Positions 47,486 through 56,534 of a DNA stretch of 64,000 nucleotides are shown in pieces (position 1 is the stretch's first letter; every line of letters begins with the position of its first letter). A model generated the notes under the pieces. The model was not told the origin of the DNA and ran no database searches. It saw only the letters and a list, made by a program, of their open reading frames with translations. Origin of the DNA: Rhodospirillaceae bacterium (GTDB lineage Bacteria; Pseudomonadota; Alphaproteobacteria; MPNO01; UBA2964); assembly GCA_002709075.1 (NCBI GenBank), contig PAPV01000004.1:168787-232786 (forward strand), given 5' to 3'. The translations under genes and the position numbers were made by a program.

Positions 47486-47992
47486 CTAGCTCTCGTTAAG
47501 TCTGACTCGACGCAATTCCGTTTGCAATGTGTTTGCTAGTTGCAATTTTTCTTCAGGTCCTAGGAATTTGCCAATTTCGATTGATTTCCCGTGCGATTTT
47601 AACGTAAGAGTCCTTTGCCTACCGGGTTTTTCACAAAGTTCCACACGAATCCAATAGGTCTGGAACTCATATTTTTGTATCTTTTTATCTCTATATATTT
47701 TCTCTACACCTAAAGTGCTTTTTGTGAGCCAGAGCTTCTCAGTTTTTGTGGCATCTCGATAATTACGCTTAAAAGCTAAATATATAAGTAAAACATCAAG
47801 GCCCAAGAAACCAAAGACAGGCCAAGCCCCAACAATAATAAACATTATGCCCGCTATGAAACTTACAAGTCCAAATATCGAGATTAAAAGCAAAAATGCA
47901 ACCGGAGAAAGGCTTGTATTGGGCTTTAAAATAACATCAAACTCAATCAGTTCGTATTCTTTTCTCTGAGGTTGGTTTATAATGGGTGTCAT
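47486..47992 (-). CDS. DUF2244 membrane protein
   Basis: A 168-residue protein of unknown function. A short polar N terminus ending in VILKPNTSLSP leads into two hydrophobic segments (VAFLLLISIFGLVSFIAGIMFIIVGAWPVFGFLGLDVLLIYLAF). A conserved polar C-terminal half follows (YRDKKIQKYEFQTYWIRVELCEKPGRQRTLTLKSHGKSIEIGKFLGPEEKLQLANTL). This is the DUF2244 pattern, and the gene usually sits beside nth, as here (divergent, 82 bp). Confidence 0.87.
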   Translation of the reverse strand: MTPIINQPQRKEYELIEFDVILKPNTSLSPVAFLLLISIFGLVSFIAGIMFIIVGAWPVFGFLGLDVLLIYLAFKRNYRDATKTEKLWLTKSTLGVEKIYRDKKIQKYEFQTYWIRVELCEKPGRQRTLTLKSHGKSIEIGKFLGPEEKLQLANTLQTELRRVRLNES

Positions 47993-48074
47993 CCGATTGT
48001 GAATAATTGTTTACTTATTTATGCAAGAAGGAAATTTGTTTAACTTAAATGGAAAGCAAATGTGTTAAAACTAT

Positions 48075-48719
48075 ATGGCTATGAGTCTTAAAAGTGTAGA
48101 GTTATTTTACAAAAGGTTGGCGGAAAACAATCCACAACCAAAAGGCGAACTAAATTACACTAATCATTACACAATGCTTGTGGCGGTGGTTCTATCGGCA
48201 CAGTCGACAGACTCCGGGGTAAATAAAGCCACCTCGGAACTTTTTACTCTAGTTGACACGCCGGAAAAAATGTTATCGGTTGGTGAGGTAGATTTAATTA
48301 AATATATCAAAACGGTAGGTTTATATCGAAATAAAGCAAAAAATATCATTGCTTTAAGTAGGAAGTTAATTGATGAACATAATGGGTTAGTGCCAGACAA
48401 TTTAGAATCATTAGTTCAATTGCCCGGTGTGGGGCGGAAGACGGCAAACGTGGTTTTGAATATGGCGTTTGGTTATCCAACTATGGCTGTCGATACCCAT
48501 ATTTTTAGAATTTCCAACCGCACAGGGTTGGCTCCCGGCAAAAATGTCAATGTTGTAGAAAAATCGCTTCTGCGTCGCACCCCGGATAAATACATGTTGA
48601 ACGCACATCAATGGTTAATATTATTCGGACGTTATGTTTGCAAGGCCCGAAAACCTGAATGTTTGGTTTGTGTAAATTCAGATATTTGCCAGTACAAAGA
48701 AAAAGTAGTTGTCGCTTGA
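48075..48719 (+). CDS. nth: Endonuclease III
   Basis: A 214-residue DNA glycosylase/AP lyase that removes oxidised pyrimidines. The helix-hairpin-helix LPGVGRKTANVVLN carries the catalytic lysine, VDTHIFRISNRTG the aspartate, and CKARKPECLVCVNSDIC binds a 4Fe-4S cluster (C-x6-C-x2-C-x5-C). Length is normal. It ends one base before the convergent lipoprotein gene. Confidence 0.98.
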   Translation: MAMSLKSVELFYKRLAENNPQPKGELNYTNHYTMLVAVVLSAQSTDSGVNKATSELFTLVDTPEKMLSVGEVDLIKYIKTVGLYRNKAKNIIALSRKLIDEHNGLVPDNLESLVQLPGVGRKTANVVLNMAFGYPTMAVDTHIFRISNRTGLAPGKNVNVVEKSLLRRTPDKYMLNAHQWLILFGRYVCKARKPECLVCVNSDICQYKEKVVVA

Positions 48720-48720
48720 A

Positions 48721-49218
48721 CTAACTTTGCGACTCACTCCTCTCTTCTTTTGTCCAAAATAATTGTGAAACACATGCTTGGATTGATAATTTTCCTCCTT
48801 TCTTGTTTCTTGCCTCTAAGTGAGTTACTAAAAATTTACTTCTATTTTCAATAGGATAAAAAATAATATCCAACACGCAATTTTGAATGCGATATTGCCA
48901 TAAAGCAACTCCTAAATCATTCCGTTTAAAACTTGGATTACCGAATATACTAAGGATTTGAGACTTATCTTTACCTATCAAAATGGTTGCTTTGGGATAA
49001 AGTTTTTTACCAGAAAATTTTTCATATGTTTCTTCAATTTTAAACTTGGGTTTTGAATTGGCATGTGCCTTAGTGTTTTGTGGAGTATCAATTGGATGAT
49101 TTAGTTCTGCGGGCACGCATCCAATTAAAAAAATTAATAGCGCAATCGGGAAACAAATTTTTTTGATTAAACTTCTCCTGATCCAGCAATGAGATCGCCT
49201 TTTATTACACCACCACAT
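48721..49218 (-). CDS. Small lipoprotein with BamE/SmpA-like fold (hypothetical)
   Basis: A lipoprotein whose signal KKICFPIALLIFLIGC ends in a lipobox cysteine. The C-terminal part (ILIGKDKSQILSIFGNPSFKRNDLGVALWQYRIQNCVLDIIFYP) resembles the BamE/SmpA pattern, so an envelope role is likely but unproven. The only canonical start (ATG 49218) lies inside bactofilin and adds 17 residues translated from that gene's other frame. An AGGAG sits 7 bases before an ATC at 49165-49167 that overlaps the bactofilin stop (TAATC), so translation probably starts there and gives about 148 residues. Confidence 0.7.
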   Translation of the reverse strand: MWWCNKRRSHCWIRRSLIKKICFPIALLIFLIGCVPAELNHPIDTPQNTKAHANSKPKFKIEETYEKFSGKKLYPKATILIGKDKSQILSIFGNPSFKRNDLGVALWQYRIQNCVLDIIFYPIENRSKFLVTHLEARNKKGGKLSIQACVSQLFWTKEERSESQS

Positions 49219-49682
49219 TCAACCTCTAGCCTTCCGTAGGTGATCGTTCCGGTTATTCGACCGGTTGATCGTAAAATTAGCAGGTCAGTGGATGTAATAA
49301 TTCCAGAGAATTCCCCGGCAATATCAGCAACTTCTACTTTAGCCTCACCCCTAAACAATCCGCCCTCAGAAACTACAAGTTCGCGGCAATCCATAATATT
49401 TGCTTCTACTGTCCCCTCAACCACCAATTTTTCGCAAGACTTGATTTCTCCGCTAAGGCAAATATCTTCTCCGATAAGAAGTTTTTTGCCTTTTTCATTA
49501 TCAACATTGAGAAATTTGGGGCTAGAGCTTACATCATAACCAGACCCACCAGAAGGTATTTTTGGAGGTTGGCGGTTAGGCATAGCAGGTGGAATATCTT
49601 TTGGAGTGCCGGATTGTAATGAAAGGGTTGTTCCTTTCTTGTTTGGGTTATCTTCGTTGTCTGCTTGTCTACTAAATTTCAT
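49167..49682 (-). CDS. Bactofilin
   Basis: A 171-residue polymer-forming cytoskeletal protein (DUF583/CcmA). A disordered proline-rich N terminus (PPAMPNRQPPKIPSGGSG) leads to a beta-helix core of repeating strands (LLIGEDICLSGEIKSCEKLVVEGTVEANIMDCRELVVSEGGLFRGEAKVEVADIAGEFSGIIT). Bactofilins shape cells by scaffolding peptidoglycan enzymes. It precedes the BamE-like lipoprotein on the same strand and follows the EI24 gene by 5 bp. Confidence 0.93.
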   Translation of the reverse strand: MKFSRQADNEDNPNKKGTTLSLQSGTPKDIPPAMPNRQPPKIPSGGSGYDVSSSPKFLNVDNEKGKKLLIGEDICLSGEIKSCEKLVVEGTVEANIMDCRELVVSEGGLFRGEAKVEVADIAGEFSGIITSTDLLILRSTGRITGTITYGRLEVECGGVIKGDLIAGSGEV

Positions 49683-49687
49683 TTTTT

Positions 49688-50389
49688 TTAATCCTTGTTA
49701 GAGCTAATCTGCAGATTCCTAGTACTTCGAATGCTCTCAAAAATATGTAACATGTACGCAGCTGCAATTACAGGCATGCACCAGTTAATAAATGGGATAC
49801 TTAAAAGGCCAGCTATAATACTTCCAGCTATAAATAATTTACCACGATTTCTTTTCCAAAGCATGCGTGTTTCTTTGGGTGTCAGCCGGCGAAGTGATAC
49901 CAGTTCAAAATATTCACGTCCCATTAGGTATCCATTTACAATTATGAAAACTAAAATGTTTAACGGTGGTAAAAAAGACAATACTAAATAAATGGGGAGT
50001 GCTATAAGATTTAACAGGATCGCACACAACGTGAGCCGAGATCCCGTAGCTGCTAACTCTAATAGGGTTTGATGACGGGGTGCCGGTAGTTCTTCATAAT
50101 GTTTATCCTCTACCGATATAGCAATTTCTTCCAATAGAAAGGTAATTACTGTCAACACAATGCTTGGAAATAATATTATTGATATAATTAACACAACAAA
50201 CCAACCTAATGTGTCCAAAGCAGCCTCTATCAATTCTATTCCAGAAAAATTTATAGAGGACAAAAGATGCCAAACAATGGCCATTAGTAAAATAAAAACA
50301 AGTATACTCCAAGCAAGCCCTTTAATTATGACTTTTCTAAAAGTAGGGTCATTTATTTGCCCTAACGTTTTTGTTAATTGAGACAGCAT
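49688..50389 (-). CDS. EI24/CysZ-like membrane protein
   Basis: A 233-residue protein with about four to five hydrophobic segments (ILVFILLMAIVWHLL, VVLIISIILFPSIVLTVITFLLEEIA, LCAILLNLIALPIYLVLSFLPPLNILVFIIVNGYLMGREYFELV). GYLMGREYFELVSLRRL and INWCMPVIAAAYMLHIFE are typical EI24/CysZ motifs. E. coli CysZ transports sulfate; most EI24 members outside cys operons are uncharacterised, and none of the neighbours is a sulfur gene. Confidence 0.88.
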   Translation of the reverse strand: MLSQLTKTLGQINDPTFRKVIIKGLAWSILVFILLMAIVWHLLSSINFSGIELIEAALDTLGWFVVLIISIILFPSIVLTVITFLLEEIAISVEDKHYEELPAPRHQTLLELAATGSRLTLCAILLNLIALPIYLVLSFLPPLNILVFIIVNGYLMGREYFELVSLRRLTPKETRMLWKRNRGKLFIAGSIIAGLLSIPFINWCMPVIAAAYMLHIFESIRSTRNLQISSNKD

Positions 50390-50514
50390 TCTTTCGAGTT
50401 CCTCAGATTCTTTTTTAAAGCGGCTTTTGATCTTTGCCTCTAATAAACAGAGGTAGTATTATAATTGTTTTTAAAGCAAAAAGTTATTTTAAAACATATG
50501 TTGAAGGAGTTTAT

Positions 50515-51510
50515 ATGTCATCTGCGACCTTGGATGTTGTTGGTATTGGTAACGCTATTGTTGATGTTATATCGAGCCAGAGTGATGATTTTTTACAAGC
50601 ACAGGATTTGCCAAAAGGTATGATGACATTAATTGATGCGAATCGTGCCCAGACTTTATACGAAACCATGGGATCTAATTTGAAAGTTTCCGGTGGATCG
50701 GCTGCGAATACACTTGCTGGGATTGCTTGTCTTGGGGGGAAGGGGGCTTACATCGGTAAGGTCGGGAATGATTCGTTAGGTGACGCGTTTCGAAAAGACA
50801 TTCTGGCGGTCGGCGTTGACTATCATACGCTACCTTTAATTGATGGTGGCACCACTGCGCGTTGTTTGATAATTGTTACGCCAGATGCACAACGGACTAT
50901 GTCAACGTATCTTGGGGCATCTGTATCTTTAGGCCCAAAGGATATTGATGTGCAGCTAATTGGTTCTTCCAAGATCACTTATCTTGAAGGCTACCTTTTC
51001 GACCCGCCTGAAGCAAAAAAAGCCTTTAAATATGCCGCCGAGGTTTCGCACAAAGCTGGTCGCATGGTTTCTCTTTCCCTCTCTGATGGTTTTTGCGTAG
51101 ACCGCCATAGAATGGAATTTTTAAAATTTGTACGTGACCATGTTGATATATTGTTTGCTAATGAGGTTGAAATTAAATCCTTGTTCGAGGTTGATAATTT
51201 TGAATCTGCGCTTCAAAAGCTGCGTGGCAAATGCAAAATCGCGGCGCTTACGCGGGGGGAAGCTGGTGCTGTAATATTAACAGACTCAGATACTATACCT
51301 GTTGGAGTTGACCCGGTTGAACATATTATTGATACAACAGGAGCTGGGGATTTGTTTGCTGCAGGTTTCCTATTTGGGATTACCCACAATTACAGTTTGG
51401 AAAATTGTGGCCGACTTGGAGCGATGTGTGCGGCAGAAATTATCAGTCATTACGGAGCTCGTCCTGAAGTATCTTTAAAAGAATTACTTTTTAAGAAAGG
51501 ATTTAAATAA
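50515..51510 (+). CDS. Adenosine kinase (PfkB family)
   Basis: A sugar kinase of the ribokinase/PfkB fold, 331 residues from ATG 50515, which has an AAGGAG upstream; the ORF-track start at 50434 is less likely. DVVGIGNAIVDVIS is the N-terminal motif, GGSAANTLAGIACLGGKGAYIGKVGND the substrate lid region, and DTTGAGDLFAAGFLFG carries the catalytic aspartate. Alphaproteobacterial proteins of this kind are annotated as adenosine kinase. Confidence 0.9.
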   Translation: MSSATLDVVGIGNAIVDVISSQSDDFLQAQDLPKGMMTLIDANRAQTLYETMGSNLKVSGGSAANTLAGIACLGGKGAYIGKVGNDSLGDAFRKDILAVGVDYHTLPLIDGGTTARCLIIVTPDAQRTMSTYLGASVSLGPKDIDVQLIGSSKITYLEGYLFDPPEAKKAFKYAAEVSHKAGRMVSLSLSDGFCVDRHRMEFLKFVRDHVDILFANEVEIKSLFEVDNFESALQKLRGKCKIAALTRGEAGAVILTDSDTIPVGVDPVEHIIDTTGAGDLFAAGFLFGITHNYSLENCGRLGAMCAAEIISHYGARPEVSLKELLFKKGFK

Positions 51511-51608
51511 TCAAACGGGCGAATTAAAGAAAATATCAACATTCTTCAACAATCAGCTCAATCCATGGATAAAGGTATAAAAATCTTGATATTTTTTTGG
51601 CAATTTAA

Positions 51609-52907
51609 ATGTTCGTAAATCTCTTGAATTTAACTGGGTTAAAAAAGGCGATGATTGTATACGCAGATCGCCGCCAAGTTGTAATTTTGCTAATGGGATT
51701 TTCGAGCGGTTTGCCTCTGCTGCTTGGGTTCTCGACCCTTTCATTTTGGCTCTCCCGCGAAGGGATTTCGCTTTCTGCTATCGGTGGGTTGGTAGCAGTC
51801 TCTATTCCTTATTCCCTGAAGTTTTTATGGGCTCCTGTTCTTGATGGCCTTCAATTACCGATTCTAACAAAATTTTTTGGTCGGCGTCGCGGTTGGATTC
51901 TTCTAACTCAAGTTTTGCTCATTATTGCAATTATATCTTTAGGTGCTAGTGATCCTCGTCAGGGGTTGGTTTACATGGCGATCATGGCTTTTGTATTAGC
52001 TTTTATATCGGCTAGTCAAGATATAGTGGTTGATGCTTATAGAATTGAAATCTTATCTGAAGTGGAACAAGGGGCTGGTGCAGCTTCAACGCAAATCGGC
52101 TATCGTGCTGGGCTTTTAGTAGCAGGTGCTGGATCGATTGCTCTCTCATCAATTTTAAGCTGGTTCTGGATTTACACTATAATGGGTGCAATGGTCACTG
52201 TGGGAATACTAGCTGTTCTTTTGGCGAAAGAGCCCAAATTACTGCCGGAATATAAGAGTAAAAATAAAAAAAAAGAAAATTTGCATTTGAGGCAGACGTT
52301 AAAGAACACTTTCTTGGAGCCATTAGCTGATCTGGCGCAGCGGCCTGGAATTGTTTTTGTTCTGATGTTTATATTGCTTTATAAATACGGCGATGCGATT
52401 GCTGGAGCAATGGCTAATCCATTTTTTGATCGAATCGGATTTACAGCACTAGAGATTGCAAGCGTTACGAAGGTTTTTGGGGTTTTAGCAACAATCACTG
52501 GTGTAATTCTTGGGGGTGTATTGGTGGCCTGGTTAGGGATCTGGCTTTCCCTGTTAGTAGGGGGTATATTTCAGGCCTTAACGAATATTCTTTTTTCATT
52601 TTTAGCATATGTTGGACCAGATATTTATGTACTCGGAATGGCGATTGGTTTTGACAATTTTGCCGGGGGTTTGGGTTCAACAGCTTTAGTTGCATATCTT
52701 TCTGCATTGTGTAGTAAGTCTTTTACAGGCACCCAATTTGCGCTACTGACATCACTGGTAGCCTTTGGCAGAACATTGATGGCTATGCTCTCCGGGTGGC
52801 TGGTAGATTCCCTTGGCTGGGTCTGGTTTTTCCTTGGTACTAGCTTTCTAGCAATACCTGGTTTGCTACTTCTGTTATGGATAAAACAGTATAAGACCTC
52901 CATGTAA
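51609..52907 (+). CDS. ampG: AmpG-like muropeptide permease (MFS)
   Basis: A 432-residue 12-helix major facilitator. It shows the AmpG signatures LMGFSSGLPLLLGFSTLSFWLSREGISLSAIGGLVAVSIPYSLKFLWAPVLDGL, FGRRRGWILLTQ and ISASQDIVVDAYRIEILS. AmpG imports anhydro-muropeptides for recycling, which would reuse products of MltA in this window. The start may be the second methionine (residue 15). Confidence 0.9.
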   Translation: MFVNLLNLTGLKKAMIVYADRRQVVILLMGFSSGLPLLLGFSTLSFWLSREGISLSAIGGLVAVSIPYSLKFLWAPVLDGLQLPILTKFFGRRRGWILLTQVLLIIAIISLGASDPRQGLVYMAIMAFVLAFISASQDIVVDAYRIEILSEVEQGAGAASTQIGYRAGLLVAGAGSIALSSILSWFWIYTIMGAMVTVGILAVLLAKEPKLLPEYKSKNKKKENLHLRQTLKNTFLEPLADLAQRPGIVFVLMFILLYKYGDAIAGAMANPFFDRIGFTALEIASVTKVFGVLATITGVILGGVLVAWLGIWLSLLVGGIFQALTNILFSFLAYVGPDIYVLGMAIGFDNFAGGLGSTALVAYLSALCSKSFTGTQFALLTSLVAFGRTLMAMLSGWLVDSLGWVWFFLGTSFLAIPGLLLLLWIKQYKTSM

Positions 52908-52942
52908 AATCATTATGATATAGCGTTTTTATTTTCATCAAA

Positions 52943-53638
52943 TTAACCTTCCGCTAAATCAAGCGAGTATCCTACAGATCTTACAGTACGTATAAGATTA
53001 TTTTGTTGACCATCAAAATTCATACCCTTTCTAAGTCTGCGTATATGGACGTCAATTGTTCTCTCATCGATGTAAATATCCTGACCCCAAACAAAATCAA
53101 TAAGTTGTTGGCGAGAATACACACGACCAGGATTTTCCATAAAATGTTTCAACAGATTGAATTCTATTGGGCCAAGTTTTAGCTGAACTGAGTTGCGCAC
53201 TACTTTATGAGTAGTAATATCCATTTCGACATCCTGAAAACTAAGTAATTTGTCCATTGAAATGGTCTGGACTCGCCGCAATAAAGCATTTATTCGCGCT
53301 ACTAGTTCAGAGTATGAAAACGGTTTTGATAGATAATCATCTGCTCCAGAATTCAAACCGTGCACTTTGTCAGCTTCCTCAGATCTGGCCGTAAGCATTA
53401 TTATGGGAATATCTTTTTTTGCAGAATGGCGTCTAATTTTCCGACAGATTTCAATTCCGGAGATATCTGGAAGCATCCAATCAAGAAGTATTAAGTTTAT
53501 TTGGTGCTTTGTTAAAGCAAGTAGACATTCTTTACCATCCAAAGCCGAGAGCACATTAAATCCTTCATGTTCGAGATTATAGCGAAGTAAACTTATCAGG
53601 GCAGTTTCATCTTCAACTGCTAAAATCGTTGGTTTCAT
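52943..53638 (-). CDS. phoB: Phosphate regulon response regulator PhoB
   Basis: A 231-residue OmpR-type regulator. The receiver has D53 (LLDWMLPDISG) and the switch lysine in GADDYLSKPFS. The C-terminal winged helix includes LKHFMENPGRVYSRQQLIDFVWG and IDVHIRRLRKGM. When phosphorylated by PhoR it activates Pho genes; the tandem 11-bp sites upstream of pstS are its expected target. It overlaps phoU by 4 bp. Confidence 0.97.
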   Translation of the reverse strand: MKPTILAVEDETALISLLRYNLEHEGFNVLSALDGKECLLALTKHQINLILLDWMLPDISGIEICRKIRRHSAKKDIPIIMLTARSEEADKVHGLNSGADDYLSKPFSYSELVARINALLRRVQTISMDKLLSFQDVEMDITTHKVVRNSVQLKLGPIEFNLLKHFMENPGRVYSRQQLIDFVWGQDIYIDERTIDVHIRRLRKGMNFDGQQNNLIRTVRSVGYSLDLAEG

Positions 53639-54354
53639 TTTTCAGTGATGCTGTCGGTTAGAAGACGATCTGATTTTGTCTGACGAATGCGCTGTTGTTG
53701 CATGCGTTCGCCTTCTACCATGTAATAAATTGTCTCACATATATTAGTTACATGGTCTCCAATTCTTTCAATATTTTTTGCAATAAAGAGTACATGAGAG
53801 CATGCACTTATGTGGTGAGCATCTTCCATCATGTAGGTTAGTAACTCACGAAATAAACTCACGTACATTTCATCTACTTCTTTATCGGCATTCCATACGC
53901 GTTCTGCTTTTTCAGAATTCTGTTCAATATATGCGTCAATACAGTTTTTCATCATAGTCATAGTCAATTTTCCCATTCGTGGTATGACATGAATGGGCTG
54001 AATTGGTTTGTCCTCGGATAGAGGTATAGAACGTCTTGCGATGCCTGTTGCGTGATCTCCAATTCGCTCTAGATCCGAAGATAATTTAAAGGTAGCCACT
54101 ATATTTCTAAGATCTTGCGCCATTGGTTGGCGAAGTGCTAGGAGTCTTACAGCTTGATTATCTATTTCATAATTTAAATCGTCTATTTTATCATCATCAT
54201 CGATGGTCTTATAGGCAAGATTAGTATCCCTCTCGACGATTGCTTTAATGGCGCGTTCAACTTGCTCTTCAACTAAACCGCCTAATTCTATGATAGAATT
54301 ATTAAGCTTTTTAATCTCTTCATCATAAGATTTCACAATATGGTTTCTGGACAT
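53635..54354 (-). CDS. phoU: Phosphate signalling protein PhoU
   Basis: A 239-residue protein of two repeated three-helix bundles, each with the E/D-x3-D metal motif (for example DLERIGDHATGIA and NIERIGDHVTNICE). PhoU links the Pst transporter with PhoR and prevents toxic phosphate uptake. It lies between pstB and phoB. Confidence 0.96.
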   Translation of the reverse strand: MSRNHIVKSYDEEIKKLNNSIIELGGLVEEQVERAIKAIVERDTNLAYKTIDDDDKIDDLNYEIDNQAVRLLALRQPMAQDLRNIVATFKLSSDLERIGDHATGIARRSIPLSEDKPIQPIHVIPRMGKLTMTMMKNCIDAYIEQNSEKAERVWNADKEVDEMYVSLFRELLTYMMEDAHHISACSHVLFIAKNIERIGDHVTNICETIYYMVEGERMQQQRIRQTKSDRLLTDSITEK

Positions 54355-54389
54355 TAAAATCCTCCTACAAAGAGTCTAAATAATCAGTA

Positions 54390-55169
54390 TTATCCAAACC
54401 GACCAGTGATATAACCTTGGGTTCTTTCGTCCTGTGGGCTAGTAAATATTGTTTCAGTAGCTCCATACTCTACCAAATTTCCAAGATGAAAAAATGCTGT
54501 GTTTTGCGATACACGGGCCGCCTGCTGCATATTATGTGTGACTATTACAATGGTGAAATTATCTCGCAATTCATCGATTAACTCTTCAACATGTGCCGTT
54601 GCTATTGGATCTAGTGCTGAACAAGGTTCGTCCATAAGAATAACTTCTGGGCTTACTGCTATTGCACGCGCAATGCACAAACGTTGTTGTTGGCCACCAG
54701 ATAGCCCAGTTCCAGGCTCTTGCAATCGATCTTTTACCTCTTTTAAAAGCCCAGCTTTTTCAAGCGATGTATGCACAATCTCTTCTAACTCACTTTTGTC
54801 CTTTGCTAATCCATGTATTTGAGGTCCATAGGCAATGTTATCGTAAATTGATTTAGGAAAAGGGTTGGGTTTTTGAAATACCATACCGATGCGGGCACGC
54901 AACTCAACAACATCGAGTTTTGGATCATATATATCTTTCCCATCAATTCGAACACTGCCATGAAAAATACATCCCTCTATGTAATCATTCATCCTGTTCA
55001 AACAACGGAGAAAGGTTGATTTGCCGCAACCGGATGGACCGATCAGGGCTGTAACGCTTTGATGAAGAATATCAAGATCCACATTGAATAACGCTTGTTT
55101 TCCACTGTAGGAGACACAGACTTTGCGAGCCGACATCTTTATTTGATTATCGTTTTTTGTCGCGACCAT
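54390..55169 (-). CDS. pstB: Phosphate ABC transporter ATPase PstB
   Basis: A 259-residue ATPase with Walker [20 protein letters not shown], the Q-loop [20 protein letters not shown], signature [14 protein letters not shown], Walker [14 protein letters not shown] and H-loop [10 protein letters not shown]. It powers high-affinity phosphate import with PstA and PstC. Confidence 0.98.
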   Translation of the reverse strand: MVATKNDNQIKMSARKVCVSYSGKQALFNVDLDILHQSVTALIGPSGCGKSTFLRCLNRMNDYIEGCIFHGSVRIDGKDIYDPKLDVVELRARIGMVFQKPNPFPKSIYDNIAYGPQIHGLAKDKSELEEIVHTSLEKAGLLKEVKDRLQEPGTGLSGGQQQRLCIARAIAVSPEVILMDEPCSALDPIATAHVEELIDELRDNFTIVIVTHNMQQAARVSQNTAFFHLGNLVEYGATETIFTSPQDERTQGYITGRFG

Positions 55170-55229
55170 AATTATTTCTCGTAAATGATAAAATCATTTG
55201 TGTAAACTCGAATTACTATAACAAAGTAA

Positions 55230-56534
55230 CTACCATCTTCTTTCAAATTTTTTTCTTAATAAAACTGCGCCCAAATTCATAATTATTAAAACAGTAAGAA
55301 GCACAAGGGTTGCCGCTGCAGTTTTTTCTACGAAAGCCCGTTCTGGGCTGTCAGCCCAGAGAAATATCTGAACAGGAAGAGCTGTTGCCGAGTCATTGAT
55401 CCCCTGGGGTATGTCTACTATAAAGGCAACCATCCCGATCATTAAAAGTGGTGCTGTTTCACCTAATGCTCTAGCAGCACCTATGATGGTCCCTGTAAGA
55501 ATTCCTGGAATTGCTAGAGGTAGAACGTGATGCAGAACAACTTGCATCGGCGATGCTCCAATTCCTGTCGCAGCCTCACGAATTGAGGGAGGGACAGATC
55601 CTAATGCGGCTCTGCTGGCTATTATAACAGTTGGCAATGTCATTAGGGCTAACACAACACCGCCGACTAAAGGGGCGGAGCGATGCATTCCGAAAAAGCC
55701 TAGGAAAACAGCCAGACCAAGAAGACCAAACACTATAGAAGGAACTGCCGCTAGATTGCTAATATTTACTTCAACTAGATCTGTCCATCGATTCTTAGGC
55801 GCAAATTCCTCTAAGTAAATTGCTGCTGCAACTCCAAGAGGAAAAGCTAAGGCTAGAGCAACAAGCATAGTTAGCAAAGACCCAATTGTGGCTCCTAAAA
55901 TCCCAGCTAATTCTGGTTCGCGTGAGTCGCCATTCGTAAAAAATTTCAAATTAAATTTTTGATTGATAACTCCATCATCGACCAATTTGTCTATCCACTT
56001 AGACTGCTTGATCGTGATTCTACCCTGATTATTAGCGGTGATATTTCCTTTTATATATTGATCTACATCATCGGATGCGATCGCTAAAGTAGTGATAGTT
56101 TTTCCTAGTAGTTTAGGATTCTCAAAGACAGCATCCTGTAAGTCAAACGTAGCGCCGCTACTAATTAACTTATAAAGCAACCGTTTATCTCTACGAGATT
56201 TAATTTCTGGAAATTTTTTTAAAAGCGCCCTTTTAAGAAAACTTTTGAAATTCAATTCGGAAATTACATTTGGACTAATCTGTTTTTCATTAGGGAATTT
56301 GTTTTCGGGTAGAGAGATGGAGAGTTCTAGATACGTTTGTTTGAAAGCAGAAAAACCCTTGTTGATCATATTCCCAATGAGAAGAAAGAGTGTAGAAATA
56401 GCAACTAAAATCGAGAGTATTCCAAGAATCTTGAATCTTTTTTCTGCAGCATAACGGCGCTCTCTTCTTTTGGAAATTGTCTCAGTTCGTTCCCCCTCTT
56501 TTATTGGGAAACCTTTTAATAGAGTGTTAGTCAT
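55230..56534 (-). CDS. pstA: Phosphate ABC transporter permease PstA
   Basis: The ORF track starts at 56570; ATG 56534 fits better and overlaps pstC by 8 bp. The 434-residue protein has the extra periplasmic N-terminal region (DUF3333-like) common in Alphaproteobacteria after one membrane helix. Then come the permease helices with ATIGSLLTMLVALALAFPLGVAAAIYLEEFAPKN and the EAA loop IREAATGIGASPMQVVLHHVLP. It pairs with PstC to form the channel. Confidence 0.95.
   Translation of the reverse strand: MTNTLLKGFPIKEGERTETISKRRERRYAAEKRFKILGILSILVAISTLFLLIGNMINKGFSAFKQTYLELSISLPENKFPNEKQISPNVISELNFKSFLKRALLKKFPEIKSRRDKRLLYKLISSGATFDLQDAVFENPKLLGKTITTLAIASDDVDQYIKGNITANNQGRITIKQSKWIDKLVDDGVINQKFNLKFFTNGDSREPELAGILGATIGSLLTMLVALALAFPLGVAAAIYLEEFAPKNRWTDLVEVNISNLAAVPSIVFGLLGLAVFLGFFGMHRSAPLVGGVVLALMTLPTVIIASRAALGSVPPSIREAATGIGASPMQVVLHHVLPLAIPGILTGTIIGAARALGETAPLLMIGMVAFIVDIPQGINDSATALPVQIFLWADSPERAFVEKTAAATLVLLTVLIIMNLGAVLLRKKFERRW

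Noticed and set aside
51532-51596. AAATATCAA/TTGATATTT arms after adenosine kinase as terminator
   Set aside because: The arms are all A/T rich and about 45 bases apart, so a chance match is likely.
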